Shown one piece after another: positions 18,701-26,200 of a stretch of DNA of 45,854 nt. Both the position numbers and the translations under genes were made by a program. Below the pieces are notes generated by a model, which saw only the letters and a list, made by a program, of their open reading frames with translations, searched no databases and was not told the DNA's origin. This stretch comes from Phycisphaerales bacterium (lineage in GTDB: Bacteria; Planctomycetota; Phycisphaerae; Sedimentisphaerales; Anaerobacaceae): NCBI GenBank assembly GCA_020352515.1, contig CP070678.1, positions 5,034,575 to 5,080,428 on the forward strand, given 5' to 3'. Positions within the stretch are counted from its first letter, which is position 1; each line of letters opens with the position of its first letter.

Positions 18701-19015
18701 GAGAACTTTAAGGCGGCATTCACAAGCGCCGCCGGATGGGGAACCTTCGCCCAGAGAATTGCGCCAAATACGCAGACCGAAACCCTGGAGCTAAAGCATG
18801 GCCGCCTTCGCCTGAACAGTCTCGGATTCGACTTGCCTGATGCGGCCGCATGCTCCGCAGTGGCGGCAACAGCGGCGGGCAAAAGGCTCAAGACCGAGTA
18901 TTCTGTAAACGGCCGGCGCCTGACCGTCGTTCCGAACTCGCCTGTCCACATCAAGCAGGGCCAGAGCATTACGGTCGAGATTACACTCGCCGGAAACGTT
19001 CGGCGGGATTCATGA
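15788..19015 (+). CDS. GH116 family glycosidase with inserted beta-sandwich-like module (copy A)
   Basis: A 1075-aa protein with an N-terminal signal peptide (IVLSMTLTLLAIANNC). The N-terminal beta domain opens with GMPIGGIGAGQLYLGGDG, typical of GH116 (glucosylceramidase/beta-glucosidase relatives of human GBA2). The C-terminal (alpha/alpha)6 domain carries the expected nucleophile Glu605 (YGYEGVYCCPGTCTH) and acid/base Asp724 (NTLDAKW), aligned by eye to the GBA2 motifs. Residues about 278-433, inside the N-terminal domain, form an insert beginning YEDFEDEKLDNWT and ending VDQIVFTD. It resembles the module found in some GH32 fructanases. Copy B at 22.8 kb has the same layout and length. Substrate is unknown. 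AAAGGAT precedes the ATG. Confidence 0.88.
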   Translation: MSRHQNIVLSMTLTLLAIANNCRSAGPEDSGDPATIIKRLTAGSNGRTPTVKSFEPEWVRSLARRDRPTLYTKENSSNFEYIGMPIGGIGAGQLYLGGDGKLWYWDIFNNKDRRHVRGVRTYTDPYERTDAANSACNNIQQGFAIQISSGDRTEARTLDREGFSDIQFSGRYPIGTVTYRDANCPLSVKLEAFSPFIPLDLARSTYPATVLNYTVVNNSEKPVTAKITGWLENAVCLDSRNRTHGRLRNRIVPGPGMVSLFCDAAESAVPPVEDEREDIIYEDFEDEKLDNWTIEGRAFSGAPRANYHHQPLRNYRGSGLADSFFNAGKKASAGDSDAPQGKMTSKPFTIERSMIEFLIGGGNHPGRTCLNLVIGGKVVRTAVGRNSETMNRDVFDVSAYTGSNARLEIVDAHSGGWGHIMVDQIVFTDKRTRQIDETPFDKRRDYGSMALALLKEPGANGVFADAAERSPNGVFPDGLRLSAEKPLDEEGKLIGSVGKSCTLKPGRKTTLRFILAWYFPNLYLAEFGDRCLGRSYGTRFTSALHVAQKVGSDYEILADKTRLWRDTWYDSTLPYWFLDRTFLNTSVLATNTCYVFRDGRFYGYEGVYCCPGTCTHVWAYAQAMARLFPELERRLRERVDYSPQVSFQPETGRIGYRGELNRSDAVDGHSGVILRTYREHQMSEDGAFLRRNYTAMKRAMDYLVDNYDADKDGILTGAQHNTLDAKWYGKITWLSLYYGAALRAAGRMADEMGDNEYARYVDKLADRGRRYIEAQLFNGEYFIQQPDPDHPQSPGVFNGCEYSQLLGQSWAYQVGLAAILDPDKVTTALDYIWRYNFSTDVGPFRKVFKNGRWYAMPGEGGLIACTWPHGGQEALMRGNRHFAGYLNECQNGYEYAATSLMMWHGMPCRALAHTRTLHDRYHAAKRNPWNEVECGDHYARSMASYGLFTAVCGFEYHGPNGYMAFSPRLSPENFKAAFTSAAGWGTFAQRIAPNTQTETLELKHGRLRLNSLGFDLPDAAACSAVAATAAGKRLKTEYSVNGRRLTVVPNSPVHIKQGQSITVEITLAGNVRRDS

Positions 19016-19126
19016 CCCTACTCGCTCCTCTGTCGGCGCCGGCCGCCACGCCTCGCCCGGCAACCGGCACTCCGCAGGCAAACCGTCACGGAGCCTCGGT
19101 GAATTTGTGAAAATCAAGATTTTTAC

Positions 19127-19155
19127 TTGACGGGCCCGAAGTCGGAATATATCAT
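19127..19155 (+). promoter_or_regulatory. Promoter of the LacI-family regulator gene
   Basis: TTGACG (19127-19132, 5 of 6) and TATCAT (19150-19155, 5 of 6) are separated by 17 nt. They lie about 60 nt ahead of the regulator ATG and about 110 nt after the GH116 stop, so the regulator can be transcribed apart from the upstream block. Confidence 0.65.
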
Positions 19156-19180
19156 TCAAACGTTATATCAAACGTGTGAA
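19155..19180. promoter_or_regulatory. Palindromic operator candidate at the LacI promoter
   Basis: Left arm TTCAAACGT (19155-19163) and right arm ACGTGTGAA (19172-19180) are inverted repeats matching at 8 of 9 positions around an 8-nt centre. An 8-bp direct repeat TCAAACGT (19156-19163 and 19168-19175) overlaps it. The site starts at the last base of the -10 box and covers the likely transcription start, where a LacI-type protein would repress its own gene. I saw no second copy in the window. Confidence 0.55.
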
Positions 19181-19213
19181 GTAGCTTGATGATCCGGAAA
19201 TGCCTTCTTCAAT

Positions 19214-20227
19214 ATGCCCAACAAGCAGGTCACAGTAAAAGACATTGCCGCAAGGCTGAATCTTCACTACACAACCGTTTCCAAGGCGCTGCGGGACCAC
19301 CCCGACATTAAGCCGGCCACAAAAAAGCGGGTCCGCGCGCTGGCCAGAGAGCTTGACTACCACCCCAATTCAATCGCCCGCGGGCTCAAGCGCCGGCAAA
19401 GCTCTACCATCGGCGTCATTGTCCCTTCGATAAGAAACGACTTCTTCTCCGCCGTGATAAGCAGCATGGAAGAGGTGGCATACGACCAGGGATTCAGCAC
19501 GCTCGTGTGCCAGTCGAATGAGAGTCTTGACCGAGAGGAACTCAATATTCGAACCATGATCTCCAACAGGGTCGCCGGCGTGGCCGTCTCGGTTGCCCAA
19601 AGCAAGGACTCCGGCCGGCATCTCAATACCCTCCAGAGGCAGGGAATTCCGCTCGTCTTCTTCGACAGATACCGACAGGGCGTGCGGGCCAGCAGAGTCG
19701 TGGTCGATGATTATGCCGGCGCCCTTGAAGCGGTCCAATATCTAATCGCCTCCGGGCGCGAACGTATCGCCCACTTCGCCGGGCCCGACACCGTATCGGT
19801 TGGCAGGGACCGATGCAAGGGGTATATGGACGCCATGAAGAGGAACCGCCTGCCGATCAACGAAAAGATGCTGATTCGCGGCGGCTTCGAGGAGAAAGAC
19901 GGCGTCGCCGCCTTTGACCGGCTCGCGGCCAACGGCCGATTGCCCGATGCTATATTCGCCGTTAACGACTTGGTTGCTTCCGGTGCATACCGAAGCATCA
20001 AGTACAACGGCCTCCGGATTCCGCGTGACATCGCGATGGTCGGCTTCGGAGACAACGCCATCTCCTCTTACCTCGACCCGCCCTTGACCACGGTCAGACA
20101 GTCACCCCACGAACTGGGAAAAATCTGCGCCGAAATCCTCCTGCTGCAAATTAAGCGCTATCCCGAGCCCTTCACGCCCAAAGTGCAGGTGGTCAAAACG
20201 CAACTGATAATAAGGGAATCGACATGA
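19214..20227 (+). CDS. LacI-family transcriptional regulator
   Basis: A 337-aa regulator. The N-terminal LacI headpiece is TVKDIAARLNLHYTTVSKAL with the hinge helix NSIARGLKRRQS. A periplasmic-binding-protein-like ligand domain follows (IGVIVPSIRNDFFSAVISS, FFDRYRQGVRASRVVVDD, DAIFAVNDLVASGAYRSI). The ligand is probably a sugar. It is placed between the GH116 copy A block and the epimerase/kinase pair, so it may control one or both sides. A promoter and a palindrome lie directly upstream. There is no clear Shine-Dalgarno at the ATG. Confidence 0.92.
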   Translation: MPNKQVTVKDIAARLNLHYTTVSKALRDHPDIKPATKKRVRALARELDYHPNSIARGLKRRQSSTIGVIVPSIRNDFFSAVISSMEEVAYDQGFSTLVCQSNESLDREELNIRTMISNRVAGVAVSVAQSKDSGRHLNTLQRQGIPLVFFDRYRQGVRASRVVVDDYAGALEAVQYLIASGRERIAHFAGPDTVSVGRDRCKGYMDAMKRNRLPINEKMLIRGGFEEKDGVAAFDRLAANGRLPDAIFAVNDLVASGAYRSIKYNGLRIPRDIAMVGFGDNAISSYLDPPLTTVRQSPHELGKICAEILLLQIKRYPEPFTPKVQVVKTQLIIREST

Positions 20228-20366
20228 CAAGAACCCCACCGCTGCTCAAGGCGACTCCCAGGCCGCTCACAACCGCTCGTCGTGATGGTTGCCTGCGACG
20301 CCCCGCCCATGAGCAGCCCGCACCTTGCCGGTTGATTTACTATTCACTCACCGAAAGGAGCACGAA

Positions 20367-21341
20367 ATGAAAAAGGCACTGGTCTGCGGCGCCGGAGGAT
20401 TCATTGGAAGCCACATGGTAAAGAGACTGAAGAAGGAGGGTTACTGGGTCCGAGGCGTCGACCTCAAATACACTGAATTCGCCCCCACGGAAGCTGATGA
20501 TTTTGTTATCGGAGACCTCAGAGAGCAGCGGGTCTGCCGCAGCGTCGTCGACGAGAGTTTTGAAGTCATCTATCAGTTCGCGGCGGACATGGGCGGGGCC
20601 GGCTTTGTCTTTACGGGCGAAAACGACGCCGATATCCTGCACAACTCTGCTTTGATAAACTTGAACATGGTCGAGCTGGCCAACAGGCTGAAAATCAAAA
20701 AGATATTCTACTCCTCCTCCGCCTGCATTTATCCCGAACACAATCAACTGGACCCGGACAACCCCAACTGCCGGGAGGATTCCGCCTATCCGGCCAATCC
20801 CGACAGCGAATACGGCTGGGAGAAGCTGTTCAGCGAGCGACTTTACCTGGCCTTTCACAAAAACCACGGACTTGCCGTGCGGATCGCTCGATACCACAAC
20901 ATCTTCGGGCCAGAAGGCTCCTGGAACAATGGACGCGAGAAGGCCCCCGCCGCGCTCTGCCGCAAGGTCGCCGAGACGCCCGACGGCGGCCAGATCGAGA
21001 TTTGGGGAGACGGCAAACAAACGCGGTCCTTTCTCTACATCGACGAGTGCATCGAAGCCACCCGGCGATTGGTCGATTCGGATTGCCTCGGACCGCTGAA
21101 CATCGGCTCCGAAGAAATGGTCACGCTCGATCAACTGGCGACTATGATAATGCAGATTGCCGGCAAGACCCTTGCTATCAAGCACATTCCCGGCCCGACC
21201 GGAGTCCGAGGCCGAAACTCCGACAACGCGCTCTATTTCGAAAAAATCGGCTGGAAGGTCTCAAAGCCTCTTCTTGATGGACTTACCCAAACTTATCTCT
21301 GGATCAAAGAACAGGCCGAAAGAGTCGGGACCGCTGCCTAA
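20367..21341 (+). CDS. GDP-mannose 3,5-epimerase-like SDR
   Basis: ATG 20367 follows AAAGGAG, giving 324 aa. The extended-SDR Rossmann motif is GAGGFIG (8-14). The sequence closely follows plant GDP-D-mannose 3,5-epimerase: SSSACIYPEHNQL, YGWEKLFSE, GREKAPAALCRK, WGDGKQTRSFLYIDEC, IPGPTGVRGRNSDN. Cys120, Tyr149, Lys153 and Lys192 correspond to Arabidopsis Cys145, Tyr174, Lys178 and Lys217, all with the same offset of 25. That enzyme converts GDP-D-mannose to GDP-L-galactose and GDP-L-gulose. Bacterial members are known but uncommon. The next gene, a nucleotidylyltransferase-kinase fusion, points to a nucleotide-sugar pathway. Confidence 0.85.
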   Translation: MKKALVCGAGGFIGSHMVKRLKKEGYWVRGVDLKYTEFAPTEADDFVIGDLREQRVCRSVVDESFEVIYQFAADMGGAGFVFTGENDADILHNSALINLNMVELANRLKIKKIFYSSSACIYPEHNQLDPDNPNCREDSAYPANPDSEYGWEKLFSERLYLAFHKNHGLAVRIARYHNIFGPEGSWNNGREKAPAALCRKVAETPDGGQIEIWGDGKQTRSFLYIDECIEATRRLVDSDCLGPLNIGSEEMVTLDQLATMIMQIAGKTLAIKHIPGPTGVRGRNSDNALYFEKIGWKVSKPLLDGLTQTYLWIKEQAERVGTAA

Positions 21342-21447
21342 AGTGCCCTCAAAAGAGCCGCAGCCCCCCGGCGAACCGGACATATGATACGAGTATCGTC
21401 TCGGCGCCCGGCATAATCTCGGCGAATGCTTGATAGAAGCCCTCTCG

Positions 21448-21461
21448 GCGTGACGTCACGC
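21448..21461. promoter_or_regulatory. Perfect 14-bp palindrome upstream of the kinase fusion gene
   Basis: GCGTGACGTCACGC is identical to its reverse complement. It ends 26 nt before the ATG at 21488, in the 146-bp gap after the epimerase gene. The position fits an operator. The factor is unknown, and the sequence differs from the palindrome at the LacI promoter. Confidence 0.4.
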
Positions 21462-21487
21462 GCTCATTTGACCGAGGCAAAGGAAGG

Positions 21488-22630
21488 ATGACAGAACGTA
21501 TGAACGATAAGACGGTACTGGTAAGCGGGTGTTTCGATTTGCTCCATGCCGGTCACATCGCTTTTTTCGAGAGCGCCGCGGCCTACGGCAAACTCTACGT
21601 AAGTATCGGCAGCGATGACAACATCCGTCTCCTCAAGGGAAAATCGCCCTATTTCTCCCAGGAAGAAAGGGTCTACATCGTCAACGCCATCGAATCCGTT
21701 AAAAGGGCCTTTGTCGCCTCCGGCTCCGGTATGCTCGACTTCGAACCCGACTTGAGAAATCTCGAGCCCGACTGTTTCGTCGTGAACGAGGACGGCCACA
21801 CCCAAGAGAAAGAACGGCTGTGCGAAGAGCTTGGCGTACAATATGTCGTTCTTGAGAGAATCCCCGCCAACGGACTGCCCGACAGATCCAGTTCGCAGAT
21901 CAAGAAGGAGCTTGGATTTCCGTACCGTGTTTCCATAGCAGGCGGCTGGATTGACCAGCCCTGGGTCTCGAGCGTCTGTTCAGGCTCAATGGTCGTGGCC
22001 TCTATCCGACCGACCATCGATTTCAACGACCGCTCCGGAATGGCCACCAGTTCAAGAAAGGTGGCCATCGAGCTCTGGCCAGACAGGCTCCCCGAAGGCG
22101 ACCCTGTTAGAATGGCACAACTGCTCTTTGGCGCCGAAAATCCTCCCGGCCGGGAATATGTCTCCGGCTCCCAGGACCACATAGGCCTGCTCGTCCCGGG
22201 AATCAGCCGGCTGTACTACGAAGGCCAATACTGGCCGAGCAGAATTGACACCACGGCTGATAAGGACACCTGTGACTGGCTGTCGGATGTCATCAACCTC
22301 GTGCCCCTTGAGCCGCGCCCCGAAGGATACGACCCGCTCGAAGTAAGGAATCTCGAGTACGAATGGGTTAGCAAGCTCGGCCTCTCCGGCCGGAATTGCT
22401 GGCAAAGCATACTGGACCATGACGTCAACGGCCTCGGTGAATCCCTGATGCTCAGCCTGAAGTGCTGGCAGAAGATTTTGCCCGCCACTGTGGCCGACTA
22501 TGCGATGGCCGAACTTGAAAAATATGCCTCACATCCCGGCGCCACGTTTTCGGGCTGCGGAGGGGGCTATATCCTCGTCGCATCGGATAAACGGATCGAC
22601 GGAGCCCTGAAGGTCAGGGTCCGCTATTAG
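21488..22630 (+). CDS. Nucleotidylyltransferase - GHMP kinase-like fusion protein
   Basis: This 380-aa protein joins two domains. Residues 8-140 are a cytidylyltransferase-like fold with VSGCFDLLHAGH (His20-x-x-His23) and, near its end, RSSSQIKKE in the place of the nucleotide-binding ISTT-type motif. Residues 146-380 look like a GHMP sugar kinase: RVSIAGGWIDQPW (motif 1), SGMATSSRKVA (184-193, in the position of motif 2), SGSQDHIGL (226-234) and GATFSGCGGGYILV (motif 3). The kinase half is only about 235 aa, against 300 or more in most GHMP kinases, so it is compact or partly degenerate. It may make an NDP-sugar from a free sugar. It follows the epimerase gene. AAAGGAAGG abuts the ATG. Confidence 0.75.
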   Translation: MTERMNDKTVLVSGCFDLLHAGHIAFFESAAAYGKLYVSIGSDDNIRLLKGKSPYFSQEERVYIVNAIESVKRAFVASGSGMLDFEPDLRNLEPDCFVVNEDGHTQEKERLCEELGVQYVVLERIPANGLPDRSSSQIKKELGFPYRVSIAGGWIDQPWVSSVCSGSMVVASIRPTIDFNDRSGMATSSRKVAIELWPDRLPEGDPVRMAQLLFGAENPPGREYVSGSQDHIGLLVPGISRLYYEGQYWPSRIDTTADKDTCDWLSDVINLVPLEPRPEGYDPLEVRNLEYEWVSKLGLSGRNCWQSILDHDVNGLGESLMLSLKCWQKILPATVADYAMAELEKYASHPGATFSGCGGGYILVASDKRIDGALKVRVRY

Positions 22631-22801
22631 ACTCAAAAAACAGCCCGACTGTTGAAGCCCGGAGGCAAAAGTGAGAGAATTCGAACTTGGCTGGGCCGTT
22701 GCTCGCGTCCCAGGCAAGGCGGGCCGAGGACAATGGCGGCACTTGGTCCTTCAGGACTTTGACGCAGAAATCTGTATGGCTCTATAAGGGAGTATCTGAC
22801 A

Positions 22802-25800
22802 ATGAGAGAGAACACTTCTACCTCTGGCGCTGGCAAATCCTGTTGTGACGGTCCGGCCGGCGCCGCCAATCGTCAATGCGCCCGAATCAATCGACGCGAT
22901 TTCATGGCCCTTACCGCCGCCGGTGCGGCCGGCGCGGTATTGAACGGAGCCGCCCTCCCGGTTATGGCCGGACCCTTCGAGGATAACGAATACCTCAAAA
23001 TCATCCCGGCCGACAAAAGGCTCGACCTCAAATGGATCGAGTCGCTGACCGCGCGCGGACGCCCCACCGTGGTCACCGACCCCGGCGCCCTGCGCCATAT
23101 CGGAATGCCGGTCGGCGGGTTGTTCACCGGAACCCTTTACCTCGGCGGCGACGGAAAGTTGTGGCTGTGGGATATCTTCAACCGCGCTGTGGAAGGAATC
23201 GCACCCAGAGACATAAAGTATAAGGGAAAATCCGTGCCGACCCGCAACGGCGGCAATTACGTTTCTCCCGCCCCGCCCGAATCCCCTCTCGACCAGGGCT
23301 TTGCCATAACAATTGACCAAGACACTCGCCGGCTCGACCATACCGGCTTTGCGGACATCTCATTCGAAGGACGGTACCCCGTCGGCCTCGTGACATACAG
23401 GGACAAGAATTGTCCCCTCAGCGTCAGACTGCAGGCCTATTCGCCCTTTATCCCGCTCAACGCCTACGACTCCTCCCTGCCCGCCACGGTTATGAGCTAT
23501 ACCGTCACAAACCAGTCCGCACGCACCGTCAAGGCCGAAATCACCGGCTGGCTCGAAAACGCAATCTGCCTGCACCACCGCGACCGGGTTCCCGGCATTC
23601 GCCGCAACCGCATCCTGCGAGACAAAGGCACGACATTGCTCCTCTGCTCGGCAGAGTCCGCCCCGCAGCCCGAACAGGCCGCCCGGCCCGACATACTGTT
23701 CGAGGACTTCGAAAAGGACAACTATGAAGGCTGGACCGTCACCGGAAGCGCCTTCGGCGATTCGCCCCTCAAAATGGCCGAAATGCCCGGTTATCAGGGC
23801 GACGTCGGCGGCAAAGGCAAGCGAGTGGTCAACACGCATAACGTTCGCAGCGGCGAAGACGTTCGCGGCGGCGACCGGCACGTCGGAACACTCACCAGCA
23901 AACCTTTCACCATCCAGCGAAACCACATCAATTTCCTGGTTGGCGGGGGCGCACACAGGGGAAGAACCTGCGTAAACCTGCTCGTTGAAGGCAAGGTCGC
24001 CGCCTCCGTAACCGGCCGCAACGACAACCGAATGGCCCCGGCCTCTTTCAATGTGGCCAAATGGGCTGGCAAACAGGCCCAAATACAAATAACCGACAAC
24101 GAGACGGGCGGCTGGGGCAACGTGGGCGTCGATCACATCGTCTTCTCCGACCGCCCGGCACAGACTCTAATCCTAGACGAGCTTCATGATTTCGGCACAA
24201 TGGGCTTCGCCCTGCTGGATGGCGACGCCGATGACCTCGCGTCGGCTTCGATAACCGCCCCGGGTCGGTTCCGCCAGACCGTCGACCAGACAACCAAACC
24301 TCTCGGTGACAGGCTGACCGGCTCCGTCGGCCGCAAGCTCTCACTGCGCCCCGGCCGAAGCCGGACCGTCACCTTCGTAGTCACCTGGCATTTCCCGAAC
24401 CTCTCGGTGGCCCGCATGAACAACGTCGGCCGGTACTACGCGGCCCGTTTCCCGGATGCTCGCGCCGTCGCAAAATACGTGGCCGACAATTTCGACCGGC
24501 TCAGCACCTCCACACACCTCTGGTGCGATACCTGGTACGATTCCTCGCTGCCCTACTGGTTCCTCGACCGAACCATGGCCAACACAAGCACCCTGGCCAC
24601 CAGCACATGCTACCGCTTCGCGAGCGGACGATTCTGGGCATGGGAGGGAATAGGCTGCTGCCACGGCACCTGCACGCACGTCTGGCACTACGCGCAGGCA
24701 ATGGGCCGCCTCTTCCCGGAAGTCGAGCGCTATCACCGCGAGAACGTGGATTTCGGGCTTGCCCTGCATGCCGACGGAAGCATCGGCCATCGCGCCAACC
24801 TGCGCGACAGCTCCGGCCCGGCGCACGACGGACAGTGCGGCCGCATACTCGGCGCATACAGGGAGCATCAAATGACCGCCGACGATGCCTTCCTCAAACG
24901 CGTGTACCTGAAGATAAAGAAGGCGATCGAATACATGATCCGGCGCGACGATGACAGTGACGGCATAGTCGAAGGCTCACAGCCCAACACGCTCGACGCC
25001 GCCTGGTTCGGAAAAATCTCTTTCCTTGCTTCCCTTTATCTTGCCGCCCTGCGGGCCGGCCAAGCCATGGCCGGGGAAATGGGCGACGACGATTTTGCCG
25101 AACGTTGCCGGGATATCGCCGAACGCGGGGCCGCAAACATCCTCGAACTCTACAACGGCGAGTACTTCCACCAGATCGAAGACCCCAAAAACCTCAAAGC
25201 CATCGGAGTCGGCAAAGGCTGCTACATCGACCAGGTCTTCGGCCAGAGCTGGGCTTTCCAGGTCGGTCTCGGCCGGCTCTTCGACGAGCAAAAGACAAAA
25301 AGCGCTCTGCGCGCCCTGTGGAAATACAACTTCGTCCCCGACGTCGGACCGTTCCGAGAAAAGTTCCAGCGAGGGCGGTGGTACGCAACAGCCGGCGACG
25401 CGGGCCTGCTCATGTGCACATGGCCGAAAGGCGGGCTCCGCGAGGACTTCAAGAAACACTGGCAGTACATGTACTTCAACGAATGCATGACCGGCTTCGA
25501 ATGGCAGGTCGCCTCACACATGATCTGGGAGGGCATGATTACAGAGGGCATGGCGGTCGCGCGCGCAATCCACGACCGCTACAACGCCGCCCTGCGCAAC
25601 CCATACAACGAAATCGAGTGCTCCGACCACTACGCCCGCGCCATGGCCAGCTACGGCGCATTTATCGCCGCCTGCGGCTATGAGTACCACGGGCCCAGGG
25701 GTTATCTGGCCTTCGCCCCGCGCATAAACCCTGAGAGCTTCAAGGCCGCCTTCACCACCGCCGAGGCATGGGCAAGCTTCTCCCAGAAGATCTCCGACAA

Positions 25801-26029
25801 TGTCGCTACAGAGCGGATCGAGCTGAAACATGGAACGTTGAAACTCAATGAGCTGCGCTTCGAACCGCCACGAGGCGCGAAACCCGACATCGTTACCGCC
25901 CGCCTCAATGACAGAGAGCTGGACACCCGCTTTGATCTCGACCAACGCTGGCTTCGAGTCTTCCTCCAAAAGCCCCTGACCATGAATAAAGGCGACAATC
26001 TTCTTGTGACAATCGGCAAAAAGGCCTGA
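22802..26029 (+). CDS. GH116 family glycosidase with inserted beta-sandwich-like module, Tat signal (copy B)
   Basis: Also 1075 aa, a diverged paralogue of the gene at 15788. A long N-terminus leads into a twin-arginine signal (RINRRDFMALTAAG), whereas copy A has a Sec-like signal. GH116 landmarks are GMPVGGLFTGTLYLGGDG, nucleophile Glu615 (WAWEGIGCCHGTCTH) and acid/base Asp732 (NTLDAAW). The insert spans about 297-449 (FEDFEKDNYEGWTV to VDHIVFSD) at the same place as in copy A. Different export routes and sequence divergence suggest different substrates or compartments rather than a recent duplication. AAGGGAG lies 9 nt before the ATG. The 171-bp gap upstream holds no clear signal. Confidence 0.88.
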   Translation: MRENTSTSGAGKSCCDGPAGAANRQCARINRRDFMALTAAGAAGAVLNGAALPVMAGPFEDNEYLKIIPADKRLDLKWIESLTARGRPTVVTDPGALRHIGMPVGGLFTGTLYLGGDGKLWLWDIFNRAVEGIAPRDIKYKGKSVPTRNGGNYVSPAPPESPLDQGFAITIDQDTRRLDHTGFADISFEGRYPVGLVTYRDKNCPLSVRLQAYSPFIPLNAYDSSLPATVMSYTVTNQSARTVKAEITGWLENAICLHHRDRVPGIRRNRILRDKGTTLLLCSAESAPQPEQAARPDILFEDFEKDNYEGWTVTGSAFGDSPLKMAEMPGYQGDVGGKGKRVVNTHNVRSGEDVRGGDRHVGTLTSKPFTIQRNHINFLVGGGAHRGRTCVNLLVEGKVAASVTGRNDNRMAPASFNVAKWAGKQAQIQITDNETGGWGNVGVDHIVFSDRPAQTLILDELHDFGTMGFALLDGDADDLASASITAPGRFRQTVDQTTKPLGDRLTGSVGRKLSLRPGRSRTVTFVVTWHFPNLSVARMNNVGRYYAARFPDARAVAKYVADNFDRLSTSTHLWCDTWYDSSLPYWFLDRTMANTSTLATSTCYRFASGRFWAWEGIGCCHGTCTHVWHYAQAMGRLFPEVERYHRENVDFGLALHADGSIGHRANLRDSSGPAHDGQCGRILGAYREHQMTADDAFLKRVYLKIKKAIEYMIRRDDDSDGIVEGSQPNTLDAAWFGKISFLASLYLAALRAGQAMAGEMGDDDFAERCRDIAERGAANILELYNGEYFHQIEDPKNLKAIGVGKGCYIDQVFGQSWAFQVGLGRLFDEQKTKSALRALWKYNFVPDVGPFREKFQRGRWYATAGDAGLLMCTWPKGGLREDFKKHWQYMYFNECMTGFEWQVASHMIWEGMITEGMAVARAIHDRYNAALRNPYNEIECSDHYARAMASYGAFIAACGYEYHGPRGYLAFAPRINPESFKAAFTTAEAWASFSQKISDNVATERIELKHGTLKLNELRFEPPRGAKPDIVTARLNDRELDTRFDLDQRWLRVFLQKPLTMNKGDNLLVTIGKKA

Positions 26030-26200
26030 AATAGGCGTCCAAAACAACAAAACAGCACCGAAACGCGCCTTTCGGCCGACAAATTCCGCCCTGCGTTTGC
26101 GCGGCTACTTGTCCGGTCTTTTAAGCTCTGGTAACATGGCTGCTAAAACCGCGCGCCGACGCCGGGAAAGAACATATACTATTTGCAGAAAGGGATACCT

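Noticed and set aside
22665-22700. tRNA-like T-loop sequence (GTTCGAATT on the minus strand) in the gap before GH116 copy B
   Set aside because: The flanking bases do not form a T-stem, and no matching 5' acceptor strand lies within tRNA distance; no cloverleaf can be drawn.
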